Part shown: positions 20,301 through 28,190 of the stretch, piece by piece | Layout of the letters: the number at the start of each line of letters is the position of its first letter | Numbering within the stretch: position 1 is the stretch's first letter | Position numbers and translations under genes: made by a program | The notes under the pieces: generated by a model | What the model saw: only the letters and a program-made list of their open reading frames with translations | Told to the model about the DNA's origin: nothing | Databases searched by the model: none | NCBI RefSeq assembly: GCF_943193015.1 | Contig: NZ_CALPCM010000013.1 | Span: 1-64,000, forward strand | Direction: 5' to 3' | From: Hominisplanchenecus_A murintestinalis | GTDB lineage: Bacteria > Bacillota > Clostridia > Lachnospirales > Lachnospiraceae | Length of the DNA stretch: 64,000 nt

Positions 20301-21222
20301 TCTCGCCTGTAGTGGTATCTACCACATCCTCTGCCAGGACTTGTCCTGCAATGCGGTTGCGCAGCATCAGTTTTTTATTGAATTTATAACGTCCAACCTT
20401 TGCCAAATCATATCTTCTGGGGTCAAAGAACATGCTCATAATCAGGCTTTCTGCACTCTCTACTGCAAGAGGTTCTCCGGGACGTATCTTCTTATACAGC
20501 TCCAGCAGACCTTCCTGGTAACTCTCGGAAGTATCTTTGGTGAGGCTGGCCAGAATCTTAGGCTCTTCACCGAACAGCTCAACGATTTCAGCGTTTGTCC
20601 CAAATCCCAGCGCACGGATCAGCACGGTAATCGGAACCTTCCTGGTTCTGTCTACACGTACATAAAAAATGTCATTTGAATCTGTCTCATATTCCAGCCA
20701 TGCGCCGCGGTTTGGAATAACAGTGGAGGAAAACAGTTTTTTACCTAATTTATCATGTGCGATAGCATAATATATACCCGGCGAACGTACAAGCTGGCTG
20801 ACGATAACACGCTCTGCGCCATTAATCACGAAAGTTCCTGTTTCCGTCATCAACGGCAAATCGCCCATAAAGATTTCATGCTCATTAATCTCGTCATTTT
20901 CTTTGTTATGCAGCCTTACCCGTACTTTTAACGGCGCGGCATATGTCGCATCACGTTCCTTGCATTCTTCGATTGAATATTTTACATCTTTTTCACATAA
21001 TGTGAAATCTACGAATTCCAGACTCAGCTTACCGCTGTAATCTGCAATCGGAGAGATATCGTCAAAAACCTCTTTCATCCCCTCGTTCAGAAACCAGTAA
21101 TAAGAATCCTTCTGAACTTCAATAAGGTTGGGCATCTCGAGAACTTCCTTTTGTCTCGAGTAGCTCATACGGAAGCTTTTGCCGCTTTTGACTGGACGGA
21201 TCCTGTTTTTCTCCATTGACAT
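17302..21222 (-). CDS. rpoB: RNA polymerase subunit beta
   Basis: This 1306-aa beta subunit is full length. The rifampicin pocket (SQLSQFMDQNNPL followed by THKRRLSALGPGG, about residues 495-525) carries the residues normally associated with sensitivity (Gln, Asp, His, Arg and Ser at the classical positions). The C-terminus is acidic and ends FDGEIEE. Two start codons six bases apart are possible (21222 or 21216). GGGGTGAA sits better spaced before the second. Unusually, rplJ-rplL is not immediately upstream: an ABC-transporter gene lies there, and rpoB has its own promoter 100 nt upstream. Confidence 0.98.
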   Translation of the reverse strand: MSMEKNRIRPVKSGKSFRMSYSRQKEVLEMPNLIEVQKDSYYWFLNEGMKEVFDDISPIADYSGKLSLEFVDFTLCEKDVKYSIEECKERDATYAAPLKVRVRLHNKENDEINEHEIFMGDLPLMTETGTFVINGAERVIVSQLVRSPGIYYAIAHDKLGKKLFSSTVIPNRGAWLEYETDSNDIFYVRVDRTRKVPITVLIRALGFGTNAEIVELFGEEPKILASLTKDTSESYQEGLLELYKKIRPGEPLAVESAESLIMSMFFDPRRYDLAKVGRYKFNKKLMLRNRIAGQVLAEDVVDTTTGEILAEAGTEVTRELADMIQNAAVPYVFIQTEERNVKVLSSMMVDITNFVELDKAELKSLGVTELVYYPALEKILEENDDIEDIKAAIKKDIHDLIPKHITKEDILASINYNIHLEYGIGNDDDIDHLGNRRIRAVGELLQNQYRIGLSRLERVVRERMTTQDLEGISPQSLINIKPVTAAVKEFFGSSQLSQFMDQNNPLGELTHKRRLSALGPGGLSRDRAGFEVRDVHYSHYGRMCPIETPEGPNIGLINSLATYARINEYGFVEAPYRKIDKTDPKNPRVTDEVVYMTADEEDNYHVAQANEPLDEDGHFVHKNVSGRYREETQEYERRMFDYMDVSPKMVFSVATALIPFLENDDANRALMGSNMQRQAVPLLTTEAPVVGTGMEVKTAVDSGVCVVAKKNGTIERSTSREIVVKNDDGTRDNYRLTKFSRSNQSNCYNQRPIVYKGDRVAAGQVIADGPSTSNGEIALGKNPLIGFMTWEGYNYEDAVLLSERLVMNDVYTSVHIEEYEAEARDTKLGPEEITRDVPGVGDDALKDLDDRGIIRIGAEVRAGDILVGKVTPKGETELTAEERLLRAIFGEKAREVRDTSLKVPHGEYGIVVDARVFTRENGDELSPGVNQAVRIYIAQKRKISVGDKMAGRHGNKGVVSRVLPVEDMPFLPNGRPLDIVLNPLGVPSRMNIGQVLEIHLSLAAKALGFNISTPVFDGANEEDIMDTLDLANDYVNLPFDEEEKAGWNYEEGCMAGDGTFYDKYKDILGEDVMQYLDDNRDHRSVWRGVPLSRDGKVRLRDGRTGEYFDSAVTIGHMHYLKLHHLVDDKIHARSTGPYSLVTQQPLGGKAQFGGQRFGEMEVWALEAYGASYTLQEILTVKSDDVIGRVKTYEAIIKGDNIPEPGIPESFKVLLKELQSLGLDVKVLREENGEQKEVEIMETVDYGETDINHIMDDKRYKDDQESFGDHGYTEQEFEGGELVDVAEEEEDDTVFVLEESFDGEIEE

Positions 21223-21323
21223 TTCACCCCTGTTCTTTCTATCTCAATATGCTTGTTTCGCTTAGCTACTTTTGGGCAGACTACCTCCATTTGGGCATAG
21301 TCTTACACAATAGTGTATTGTCC

Positions 21324-21352
21324 ATAGTAGCAAAAAAAGAAGTCAATGTCAA
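21324..21352 (-). promoter_or_regulatory. Promoter of rpoBC
   Basis: On the minus strand, TTGACA (21352-21347), 17 nt, then TACTAT (21329-21324), about 100 nt before the rpoB start. Its -35 box overlaps the 3' arm of the upstream terminator hairpin. Confidence 0.8.
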
Positions 21353-21378
21353 GAATTTTTTTCCAAACATTGACTTCT
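21332..21378 (-). terminator. Terminator after the ABC transporter operon, overlapping the rpoBC promoter
   Basis: ACATTGACTTCT (21367-21378) and AGAAGTCAATGT (21338-21349) form a 12-bp perfect stem with a 17-nt loop. On the minus strand it is followed by at least six T (21337-21332). It stops transcripts from the permease gene. Confidence 0.8.
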
Positions 21379-21428
21379 CACGCTGCCTGACGGCCAGAAA
21401 CCTGGACTTCGAAATGTCCGATTATGCC

Positions 21429-22145
21429 TCACATCGTTACCTGCTGTTTCCTGAGAACCAGCCAGCTTCCGGCGCAGCACCCCAGGCATACTGCCGTTCC
21501 CCCGATTATCCAGCCGTCAACAGGAAGTACATTCAAAATCTGCAGAACGCCTTTCCCAATCATTCCAAACAGCGACTGCGGTGCATCTTCCGCCGCCGCT
21601 ATAATTCTTGGGCCCCCTAAGCACAGCAGCATCCAGACAGCCCATTCTGCCCAAAACGCCTTCTGCCCGAAACGCATCACCAGTGCGCCGCCAAGCCCGC
21701 CAAGCGCAGGACCGGCCAAAGCCAGCGGAACTGCCAGCCGGACAAGTCCTCCCATGATATCTGCCTCCTCTTTGATTCCGGGAAACACTGTGGCATAAAT
21801 TTCTTTCTCCACCGTGCAGAGCAGCATCAGCAGGAGAACTATAAGAACGTTCATCACTATATTTACTATATAGTGCGATATGAAAAACCGCAGCCTGGTG
21901 CATCCCATAGACACTTCCATGTCAAAACTCAGCCTAAGCTGCACGATAGATGTGAATATTCCCATCATAACAACTGCCGTACACCCCATAATTGTCCCAA
22001 ACTCAAAATATGTACCCTCTCGCTCATGTTCCAGTATAATACTAAAAACAATACATCCAATAAGCCAGACCCCTGCCGTTATAACGCCATACCAAATCCA
22101 GTCCTTCCACTGTACCTGAAACTGCTTTTTTATAACTTCTAACAT
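21429..22145 (-). CDS. ABC-2 type transporter membrane protein
   Basis: This 238-aa protein has about six hydrophobic spans (for example GVITAGVWLIGCIVFSI, MGCTAVVMMGIFTSIV and VNIVMNVLIVLLLMLL), consistent with an ABC-2-like permease. The ATG at 22145 is preceded by AAGGGGGATAA. Upstream residues in the longer frame overlap the preceding permease gene and are unlikely. It is the last gene of a GntR-ATPase-permease-permease operon. The family handles drugs, bacteriocins or lipids; the substrate cannot be read from sequence. Confidence 0.8.
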   Translation of the reverse strand: MLEVIKKQFQVQWKDWIWYGVITAGVWLIGCIVFSIILEHEREGTYFEFGTIMGCTAVVMMGIFTSIVQLRLSFDMEVSMGCTRLRFFISHYIVNIVMNVLIVLLLMLLCTVEKEIYATVFPGIKEEADIMGGLVRLAVPLALAGPALGGLGGALVMRFGQKAFWAEWAVWMLLCLGGPRIIAAAEDAPQSLFGMIGKGVLQILNVLPVDGWIIGGTAVCLGCCAGSWLVLRKQQVTM

Positions 22146-22158
22146 ATGATTATCCCCC

Positions 22159-22833
22159 TTATACACGCACTTCCATTTTTCTGACCAGCATCATAGCGGC
22201 AGCCCCCGCCAGGACATATACCCCTATGCCAAGAATAAATGCCCATAGAGGCTGAAAATTCATCAGGAAATCCAGAAGAAAATCTCCCGGCTTTTGTGCC
22301 GTTATCGCCGCCATACCTCCAAATATGCCGCCAAATACCGCACAGAATATAATGAAAATAATCACTCCTTTTTTCCCGAGCCTGCCGACTACCGCGCCCA
22401 TCAGCACGCTGGCTCCGCTAAACATCAACAGGATTCCCGAAATCAATAGCAAAAGTTCTGTTACATTCCCCACTTCTGACGAGGGCATCATCCAAAACAG
22501 GGCAATTACCGCAGTGATTGCCATTACACCCCCCGCATTATATCCAAGAATCCCCCATACGCTTTCCCGCCTGGTCGCATTCAGGGAAACCAAAACCGGC
22601 AGATACGTCTGAAAACTCGAAATCGTACCTATCGAAAAGATGAAAAACGCTGAAAGCACCAGATAGGCCGGGTAAAACACACAGATTGTCTTCCATATCC
22701 CATTTATCCCGTCCCCAGGATAGATTACCCTGCCTCCGGCAAAAAATAACATCAGCGCCAGCGCAATTCCCATGACGGCGCCCATATACTCCAGCCACAT
22801 CCTCCCCCAGTATTTCACATTTCCCATCCCCAT
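22159..22833 (-). CDS. ABC-2 type transporter membrane protein
   Basis: This 224-aa protein has about six hydrophobic helices (GAVMGIALALMLFFAGG, VMAITAVIALFWMM, LLLLISGILLMFSG and FILGIGVYVLAGAAAMML among them). It starts one base after the stop of the ATPase gene, with GGAGG inside the ATPase 3' end, so the two are translationally coupled. The ATG at 22833 or the one at 22827 could be used. It probably forms the heteromeric channel with the following permease. Confidence 0.8.
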   Translation of the reverse strand: MGMGNVKYWGRMWLEYMGAVMGIALALMLFFAGGRVIYPGDGINGIWKTICVFYPAYLVLSAFFIFSIGTISSFQTYLPVLVSLNATRRESVWGILGYNAGGVMAITAVIALFWMMPSSEVGNVTELLLLISGILLMFSGASVLMGAVVGRLGKKGVIIFIIFCAVFGGIFGGMAAITAQKPGDFLLDFLMNFQPLWAFILGIGVYVLAGAAAMMLVRKMEVRV

Positions 22834-22834
22834 A

Positions 22835-23707
22835 CTATGCCTCCTCCCCGCAAAGCGCCAAAAAGACCTTCTGCAAAGACAGCCTCTGAACACTTACATC
22901 ATACCCGTCGCGAATCTTTTCTCCCGGCTCCAGAAGAACCGTCACGCCACGGCTGCGCCCGATCCTCTCTTCATGATACAGGCGAAGACCGGAAACGGCT
23001 GCTTCCACCTCTTCCGCCCGTCCGGATACATGGAAGCTTCTCTCTAGCAGTTCCTGGGTATTCTCTTTTAGCAGAATACTCCCTTTATCCAAAACAACCA
23101 CTTCCTCAAACACATCTGCCGCCTCTTCAATAATGTGGGTAGAAACGATGAACGTCCTTCCCGTCTGTTCATATTCCTCCAAAAGAATTTTATAGAATTT
23201 CTCCCTAGCCACCACATCCAGCCCGGACGTCGGCTCATCTAAAAAAGTAAAATCCGCCTTGCTTGCCAGCGCGGTCAGCACTGTCACCATAGACATCATC
23301 CCCTTCGAAAGCTTTCCGATACGCTTTTTTACATCCAAATCAAACTCCCGGATTAATCTGTCCGCCATCTCTTTATCCCAGTTTGGCAGGAACGTCGCCG
23401 CAATCCGCAGATATTCTTTCACCTTCATGGTATTCACATTATTTCCCGAAACCTGCGCCAATTCCCGTGAAAAACACAGATGTTTCAGCGCTGCCGGATT
23501 TTCCCACACTGGCTCTCCGTCAAGCGTCACGCTCCCCTTCGTCGCGGGATTCTGTGCTGTCAAAATAGAAAGCAGCGTGGTCTTTCCGGCGCCGTTACGC
23601 CCAATCATTCCATAAATCTTTCCTGATTCCAGCTCCAAATCTACGCTGTGGAGCACATCCTTACCCCCATATGTTTTCGTAATTCCTTTTCCAACTAATT
23701 TACTCAT
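22835..23707 (-). CDS. ABC transporter ATP-binding protein
   Basis: This 290-aa ATPase has a Walker A GRNGAGKT near residues 35-42, a degenerate signature LSKGM in place of LSGGQ, Walker B FTFLDEP and switch His in VSTHIIEEA. The C-terminal 70 residues are an accessory domain typical of YtrB-like exporters regulated by GntR/YtrA proteins. The ATG at 23707 has GGAGGGAGGAAG upstream, located in the end of the GntR gene, and the genes are 1 nt apart. The atypical signature is common in ATPases of this clade. Confidence 0.9.
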   Translation of the reverse strand: MSKLVGKGITKTYGGKDVLHSVDLELESGKIYGMIGRNGAGKTTLLSILTAQNPATKGSVTLDGEPVWENPAALKHLCFSRELAQVSGNNVNTMKVKEYLRIAATFLPNWDKEMADRLIREFDLDVKKRIGKLSKGMMSMVTVLTALASKADFTFLDEPTSGLDVVAREKFYKILLEEYEQTGRTFIVSTHIIEEAADVFEEVVVLDKGSILLKENTQELLERSFHVSGRAEEVEAAVSGLRLYHEERIGRSRGVTVLLEPGEKIRDGYDVSVQRLSLQKVFLALCGEEA

Positions 23708-23708
23708 C

Positions 23709-24083
23709 CTATCTTCCTCCCTCCTCTGAGCTTTCAATCATCTCTATCAGTTCTCTCTTTGTAATGCCAAGGCTTCCTGCCTCCGCCAACAGGCTTTTTA
23801 TATAATCATCATAAAAGTTCTTTTTTCTTTTCGCCGTTATCTTTTCCCTTGCTCCCTGCGCCACAAACATCCCAATCCCCCTTTTCTTCTGCAAAATCCC
23901 TTCCGCCGCCAATAAATTTATCCCTTTTGCCGCCGTTGCCGGATTAATCGAATACAGCTTCGCCAGCTCATTGGTGCTCGGAACACGTTCTTCTTCCAGT
24001 AGGATATCCCGCAGGATATCATTCTCGATCATCTCTTTAATCTGAATATAAATGGATTTCTCCTGTGTCAATATTTCGTTCAA
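23709..24083 (-). CDS. GntR-family (YtrA-type) transcriptional regulator, TTG start
   Basis: This 124-aa protein has a GntR winged helix (ERVPSTNELAKLYSINP, then KGINLLAAEGILQKKRG) and only a short C-terminal tail, the size of YtrA-type regulators that repress adjacent ABC transporter genes. The start codon is TTG at 24083, with GGAGGTGAG properly spaced upstream; no ATG fits better. It is the first gene of the operon and probably autoregulates it from the inverted repeat overlapping the transcription start. An inducing ligand would be a cell-envelope-active compound in known relatives; here that is inference. Confidence 0.88.
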   Translation of the reverse strand: MNEILTQEKSIYIQIKEMIENDILRDILLEEERVPSTNELAKLYSINPATAAKGINLLAAEGILQKKRGIGMFVAQGAREKITAKRKKNFYDDYIKSLLAEAGSLGITKRELIEMIESSEEGGR

Positions 24084-24116
24084 AAGCTCTCACCTCCCCT
24101 CTTCGTTCCCTGGTTC

Positions 24117-24130
24117 ATTACTTATGTAAT
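24117..24130. promoter_or_regulatory. Inverted repeat at the GntR operon start (candidate operator)
   Basis: ATTAC-TTAT-GTAAT, a perfect 5-bp inverted repeat immediately downstream of the -10 box and upstream of the GntR ribosome site. The position suits a repressor site for the adjacent GntR protein. Confidence 0.5.
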
Positions 24131-24132
24131 TA

Positions 24133-24161
24133 ACCATATCACTATACAACTTATATGTCAA
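24133..24161 (-). promoter_or_regulatory. Promoter of the GntR/ABC operon
   Basis: On the minus strand, TTGACA (24161-24156), 17 nt, TATGGT (24138-24133), 50 nt upstream of the TTG start. Confidence 0.75.
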
Positions 24162-24183
24162 CAACTATTTTTTATTTGTTTAT

Positions 24184-24227
24184 AAAACAATGTGCAGGCC
24201 GGCGAAAACCGGCCTGCACATTGTTTT
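24184..24227. terminator. 19-bp perfect hairpin after feoAB
   Basis: AAAACAATGTGCAGGCCGG (24184-24202), a 6-nt loop, then its exact complement (24209-24227) ending TTTT. It is symmetrical, so it can act in both directions. It terminates feoAB and insulates the GntR promoter region. Confidence 0.85.
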
Positions 24228-24277
24228 GGCTATTTAATAATATTTTTCAATTTTACGCTATAAGCCCTCTCGCATAT

Positions 24278-26626
24278 TTACTGTATTCCCAGCAGCAGCC
24301 CAATACACCTTACTGCCAATGCCGCTACCCATGCGATAAGACACTGTCCCACAACCACTGCTGCTGCCCACCTGCCGCCAAGTTCCCTGCGGATAGCCGC
24401 CACTGCTGCCACACAAGGCGTATACAACAGGCAGAATGCCAACAGGCTGCCCGCTGCCAGAGGGGTAAGCGCCCCTGCCATCTGCGCCGTTGTCCCATAC
24501 AATACAGACAATGTAGAAACTACGCTTTCTTTCGCCATAAACCCGGTAATCAGCGCTGTAGAAATCCTCCAGTCCCCAAATCCCAAAGGTGCAAACACAG
24601 GCGCAAGCAGCCCCGCGCCCACCGCCAGGATGCTGTCGCGGGAATCCGTCACCACATTCAGATGCATATCAAAAGTCTGCAAAAACCAGATGATAATCGT
24701 CGCTATGAAAATCACCGTAAATGCCCGCTGGAGGAAATCTTTTGCCTTTTCCCACAGAAGCTGTCCTACATTCTTCGCCCCAGGCATACGATAATTCGGC
24801 AGCTCCATGACAAAAGGAACTGCCTCCCCCTTAAACAGCGTCCCACGCAGCAGAAGCGCGGTAAGAATTCCCGCCAGGATACCTCCAAAATACAGCCCCA
24901 CCATGACCAGAGCGCCGTGTCCCGGAAAAAACACCGCTGTAAACAGCCCGTAAATCGGCAGCTTCGCCGAGCAGCTCATAAATGGAGTAAGCAATATCGT
25001 CATTTTACGATCTCTTTCTGAAGGAAGCGTGCGGCTCGCCATTACTCCAGGCACAGTACATCCGAACCCCACCAGCATTGGCACGATGCTTCTTCCCGAA
25101 AGCCCAATTTTCCGCAGCAATTTGTCCATCATAAAAGCTACCCGTGCCATGTAACCGCTGTCTTCCAGCATAGACAAAAAGAAAAACAGCGTTACGATAA
25201 CCGGAAGAAAACTCAGTACGCTTCCCACGCCATTAAAAACCCCATCAATCACCAGGGACTGCAGTGTTTCATTCACATTCCAGGACGTAAGCGCCGCAAC
25301 CACGGCGTCTGTAAGCGCTGAAATACCCATTTCCAAAAGGGCGGAAAGCCCCGCTCCAATCACATTGAACGTAAGCCAGAATACTGCCGCCATAATTGCC
25401 ACAAAACACGGAAGAGCCGTATATTTCCCGGTAAGCACCTTATCTATCCTTGTACTGCGCACATGTTCCCTGCTTTCTTTGGGTTTCACCACCGTTTCAC
25501 GGCATATTTTCTTTATAAAAGTAAAACGCATATCTGCAATGGCCGCCGCCCTATCCAGCCCTCGCTCATTTTCCATCTGCTTAATAATATGCTCCAGTGT
25601 CTCCTTTTCATTTTCATCCAGCCCCAATGCCTCCAGAATCTGCTTATCCCCCTCTGCCAACTTTGCCGCTGCGAAACGGATAGGAATCCCTGCATCCCCG
25701 GCATGATCCTCCACAAGATGCATGATACCGTGAAGACACCTGTGCACCGCCCCGCCATTATCATCCGCGTTACAAAAGTCCAGTCTTCCGGGGTGTTCCT
25801 GGTATTTTGCCACATGGATGGCGTGATGGATAAGCTCGTCAATTCCCTCATTTTTTGCCGCCGCAATCGGAATCACCGGAATCCCCAGCCGTTCCTCCAT
25901 TTCATTCACCAGAACTGCGCCGCCGTTCTGCCTGACCTCGTCCATCATATTTAACGCTAGCACCATAGGCACATCCAGTTCCATAAGCTGCATGGTCAAA
26001 TACAGATTCCTCTCAATGTTCGTCGCATCCACAATGTTTATGATGCCCTTCGGCTTTTCATCCAGTACAAAGTTCCTTGTCACCATTTCCTCATTGGAAT
26101 AAGGAGACATAGAATAAATCCCCGGAAGGTCCGTTACCAGCGTATTCTTATATCCTTTAATCTTCCCGTCCTTCCTGTCCACCGTCACTCCGGGGAAATT
26201 CCCCACATGGCAGCTGGAACCGGTAAGCTGATTAAACAGCGTCGTCTTTCCGCAATTCTGGTTTCCCGCCAGGGCAAAGGTGAGTATTTCCCCATCCGGA
26301 AGGGGATTCTCATCCGCCTTGTCGTGGTATTTTCCTCCTTCACCAAGTCCCGGGTGCGGAATGGCCTTCCGTTCCGGTACGGTACCTTCTTCCGCCTTCT
26401 CCCTCACATTTCCAATCTCTATCTTCTCTGCATCGGCAAGGCGCAAAGTCAGTTCATAGCTATGTACCCGCAGTTCCACCGGATCACCCATCGGCGCATA
26501 TTTTACCATCGTTATATCCGCTTTCGGAATCAACCCCATATCTAAAAAATGCTGGCGCAGCGCTCCTTCTCCCCCGGTAGTGAGAATCGTAGCAGTCTTG
26601 CCAATCGGTAAATCTTTTAAAGTCAT
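24278..26626 (-). CDS. feoB: Fused FeoA-FeoB ferrous iron transporter
   Basis: This 782-aa single-chain Fe(II) importer has an N-terminal SH3-like FeoA domain (about residues 1-75, starting MTLKDLPIGKTATI) and a short linker. The FeoB G domain follows, with G1 GNQNCGKTT near residue 124, G3 DLPGIY near 167 and G4 NMMD near 226. The rest is the membrane domain with two Gate motifs (MLVGFGCTVPGVMASRT and MSCSAKLPIYG). FeoA-FeoB fusions are known in clostridia and Bacteroidetes. The ATG at 26626 follows GAGGGAAAA. It is monocistronic between a strong terminator and its own promoter. A Fur or DtxR box is expected, but I could not identify one with confidence. Confidence 0.95.
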   Translation of the reverse strand: MTLKDLPIGKTATILTTGGEGALRQHFLDMGLIPKADITMVKYAPMGDPVELRVHSYELTLRLADAEKIEIGNVREKAEEGTVPERKAIPHPGLGEGGKYHDKADENPLPDGEILTFALAGNQNCGKTTLFNQLTGSSCHVGNFPGVTVDRKDGKIKGYKNTLVTDLPGIYSMSPYSNEEMVTRNFVLDEKPKGIINIVDATNIERNLYLTMQLMELDVPMVLALNMMDEVRQNGGAVLVNEMEERLGIPVIPIAAAKNEGIDELIHHAIHVAKYQEHPGRLDFCNADDNGGAVHRCLHGIMHLVEDHAGDAGIPIRFAAAKLAEGDKQILEALGLDENEKETLEHIIKQMENERGLDRAAAIADMRFTFIKKICRETVVKPKESREHVRSTRIDKVLTGKYTALPCFVAIMAAVFWLTFNVIGAGLSALLEMGISALTDAVVAALTSWNVNETLQSLVIDGVFNGVGSVLSFLPVIVTLFFFLSMLEDSGYMARVAFMMDKLLRKIGLSGRSIVPMLVGFGCTVPGVMASRTLPSERDRKMTILLTPFMSCSAKLPIYGLFTAVFFPGHGALVMVGLYFGGILAGILTALLLRGTLFKGEAVPFVMELPNYRMPGAKNVGQLLWEKAKDFLQRAFTVIFIATIIIWFLQTFDMHLNVVTDSRDSILAVGAGLLAPVFAPLGFGDWRISTALITGFMAKESVVSTLSVLYGTTAQMAGALTPLAAGSLLAFCLLYTPCVAAVAAIRRELGGRWAAAVVVGQCLIAWVAALAVRCIGLLLGIQ

Positions 26627-26722
26627 TTTTCCCTCTTTCTGACGCACTCACTGCATCATCTTAGAAGATTTGAAAGTTTCCTTCCTAACCTTCATCCATA
26701 TAATAATCTGCGTTTTCTATGA

Positions 26723-26752
26723 ATTATACCATAGCTCCTTATATAATAGCAA
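26723..26752 (-). promoter_or_regulatory. Promoter of feoAB
   Basis: On the minus strand, TTGCTA (26752-26747), 18 nt, TATAAT preceded by TATGG (26728-26723). It lies about 97 nt upstream of the feoAB start. Confidence 0.65.
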
Positions 26753-26764
26753 TTCTTACCTTCC

Positions 26765-26784
26765 ATCCTGAGCTGAACTGTTAC
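26765..26784 (-). repeat. Relic end of the GTAACAG miniature element
   Basis: Read on the minus strand, 19 of 20 bases match the first 20 bases of the miniature element at 61636 (GTAACAGTTCAGC, then CAGGAT). The rest of the element is missing. It sits 12 nt upstream of the feoAB -35 box. Confidence 0.6.
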
Positions 26785-26900
26785 TATATCCTTACCGCCA
26801 AATTTCAAGATTTTCCCCCATTCGTCCACAAGTGTGTTATACTACTATCAATACCCGGCAGCGGACTGCCTCTGCCATTCAGAAAGGAGTTTCTATTCAA

Positions 26901-27476
26901 ATGAAAAGCATCAACAAAACCCAGAACAGAGCCATTGGAAAAGGGCTTTACTATTTATTTTTCGCTGAACTCTTCAGCCTCTTATCCGTTATTTCCGCTT
27001 TAGGCTCCATAACGCTTGTGATTTCATCCTTTATTTCTATTTACGCCCTGTACAACATGTTCAAGGCAGAACCGAAATACCAGCCTGCCTTTATTTTTTC
27101 TGTAGTCCATGTACTTATGGCGCTGCTTGTAAGCTATTCTTACATCAGCCATGCGCCGGCATATCTCACAGCGCTCTTTGAGATGGCCTTCTATGTACCG
27201 CACATTGCCATGCTCTACTGTATCTGCACTACGACAGGGAAAGCGCTTGAACGTCTCAATCCTGCGCTTTCCCAGCGCGCCTCTTTGATTTGGAAGATTT
27301 TCCTGTTCTACGATCTTCTGGTTATCGCGCGTATACTGCTAACGACCTCAGGTGCGCCTGAGACAATGTTTACCTCAGAGACGGCAAATGTCGTAACAGT
27401 TATTGTATCCATCGGAGCATCTCTTTTCTATCTGTTTTTCCTCTGGCAGAGCCAGACGCTTTTACAGAAAGATTGA
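26901..27476 (+). CDS. Polytopic membrane protein of unknown function
   Basis: This 191-aa protein has about five hydrophobic helices (FAELFSLLSVISALGSI, LVISSFISIYALYNMF, FIFSVVHVLMALLVSY, ALFEMAFYVPHIAMLY and VVTVIVSIGASLFYLFF). I recognise no family. The ATG at 26901 has AAGGAG upstream with a somewhat long spacing of 11 nt. The longer frame from 26832 adds residues that do not look like protein. It is a lone gene, divergent from feoAB and followed by a terminator shared with the thiamine operon. Confidence 0.7.
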   Translation: MKSINKTQNRAIGKGLYYLFFAELFSLLSVISALGSITLVISSFISIYALYNMFKAEPKYQPAFIFSVVHVLMALLVSYSYISHAPAYLTALFEMAFYVPHIAMLYCICTTTGKALERLNPALSQRASLIWKIFLFYDLLVIARILLTTSGAPETMFTSETANVVTVIVSIGASLFYLFFLWQSQTLLQKD

Positions 27477-27490
27477 TAAATATCGCATTA

Positions 27491-27534
27491 AAAACCCGTG
27501 CGCGGATTTCTGAAAATATCTGCACACGGGTTTT
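27491..27534. terminator. Bidirectional terminator between the membrane protein and the thiamine operon
   Basis: AAAACCCGTGCGC and GCACACGGGTTTT arms, with further pairing inside. T-runs follow in both directions, the stronger one on the minus strand (GGGTTTTTAATG), so it ends both convergent transcripts. Confidence 0.8.
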
Positions 27535-27617
27535 CTATCTGCGCCTGGACACAGCGCAGACTTCTGCTGCGCACGGCCTGTACCATCGGTTTTCTTCCCA
27601 AAAATCATAACTTCAGC

Positions 27618-28190
27618 TTATGGATTTCTCATCACTCCTGACATCACACAGTACCCTGCCGCGCCCTGTTCCAGCACAGAAGCGGCATTTTCTTCCGTAA
27701 TACCGCCTATGCCGTATACAGGGAGTGGAACTGCCCGGCACACTTCCTGTAAAAAGTCCAGCCCTCGCGCCGGAATCCCTTTTTTGCAGTCCGTAAGAAA
27801 CACATGCCCTGCGGTAAGGTAGGAAGCGCCCAGCGCGCACGCCTCCTCCGCCTCTTCCACGGAGTGCACCGAAGCGCCGATTCTCCGAAATCCTTCCAGC
27901 TTTCCGGCCATCCCGCGCAGTTTCCAAAGCGGCAGATGGATGTCGGGACATCCCAGCTTCCGCGCGCATTCTGTCCAGGTATGAAGAATACATAAAGTTC
28001 CATGCCTTCTGCATACGGCAAGTACCTTTTTCGCCAAATCCTGGTACTTTTCCTCTTCCAAGTCCTTCTCTCTGAGGATAATCCCGGCGGGATGGCAGGA
28101 TGCAAGCCAGTCAATCTGTTCTAAAAACGGTCTTTCACACAGGCGGCGGTTCGTTACCGCCAGCATATTTTTAAACGTATACATAATCAT
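27618..28190 (-). CDS. tenI: TenI-like thiazole tautomerase
   Basis: This 190-aa TIM-barrel protein is related to ThiE, but the phosphate/pyrophosphate loop reads GHVFLTDCKKG. That closely resembles Bacillus TenI, including the His that acts in aromatising the thiazole carboxylate tautomer. The canonical ThiE loop (GPxxPTxTK) is absent, and a separate full ThiE is encoded in the same operon. SVHSVEEAEEA and YGIGGITEENA are shared barrel motifs. It is the last gene of the thiamine operon and overlaps the end of thiH by 20 nt, so translation is coupled. A degenerate second ThiE is the alternative reading. Confidence 0.82.
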   Translation of the reverse strand: MIMYTFKNMLAVTNRRLCERPFLEQIDWLASCHPAGIILREKDLEEEKYQDLAKKVLAVCRRHGTLCILHTWTECARKLGCPDIHLPLWKLRGMAGKLEGFRRIGASVHSVEEAEEACALGASYLTAGHVFLTDCKKGIPARGLDFLQEVCRAVPLPVYGIGGITEENAASVLEQGAAGYCVMSGVMRNP

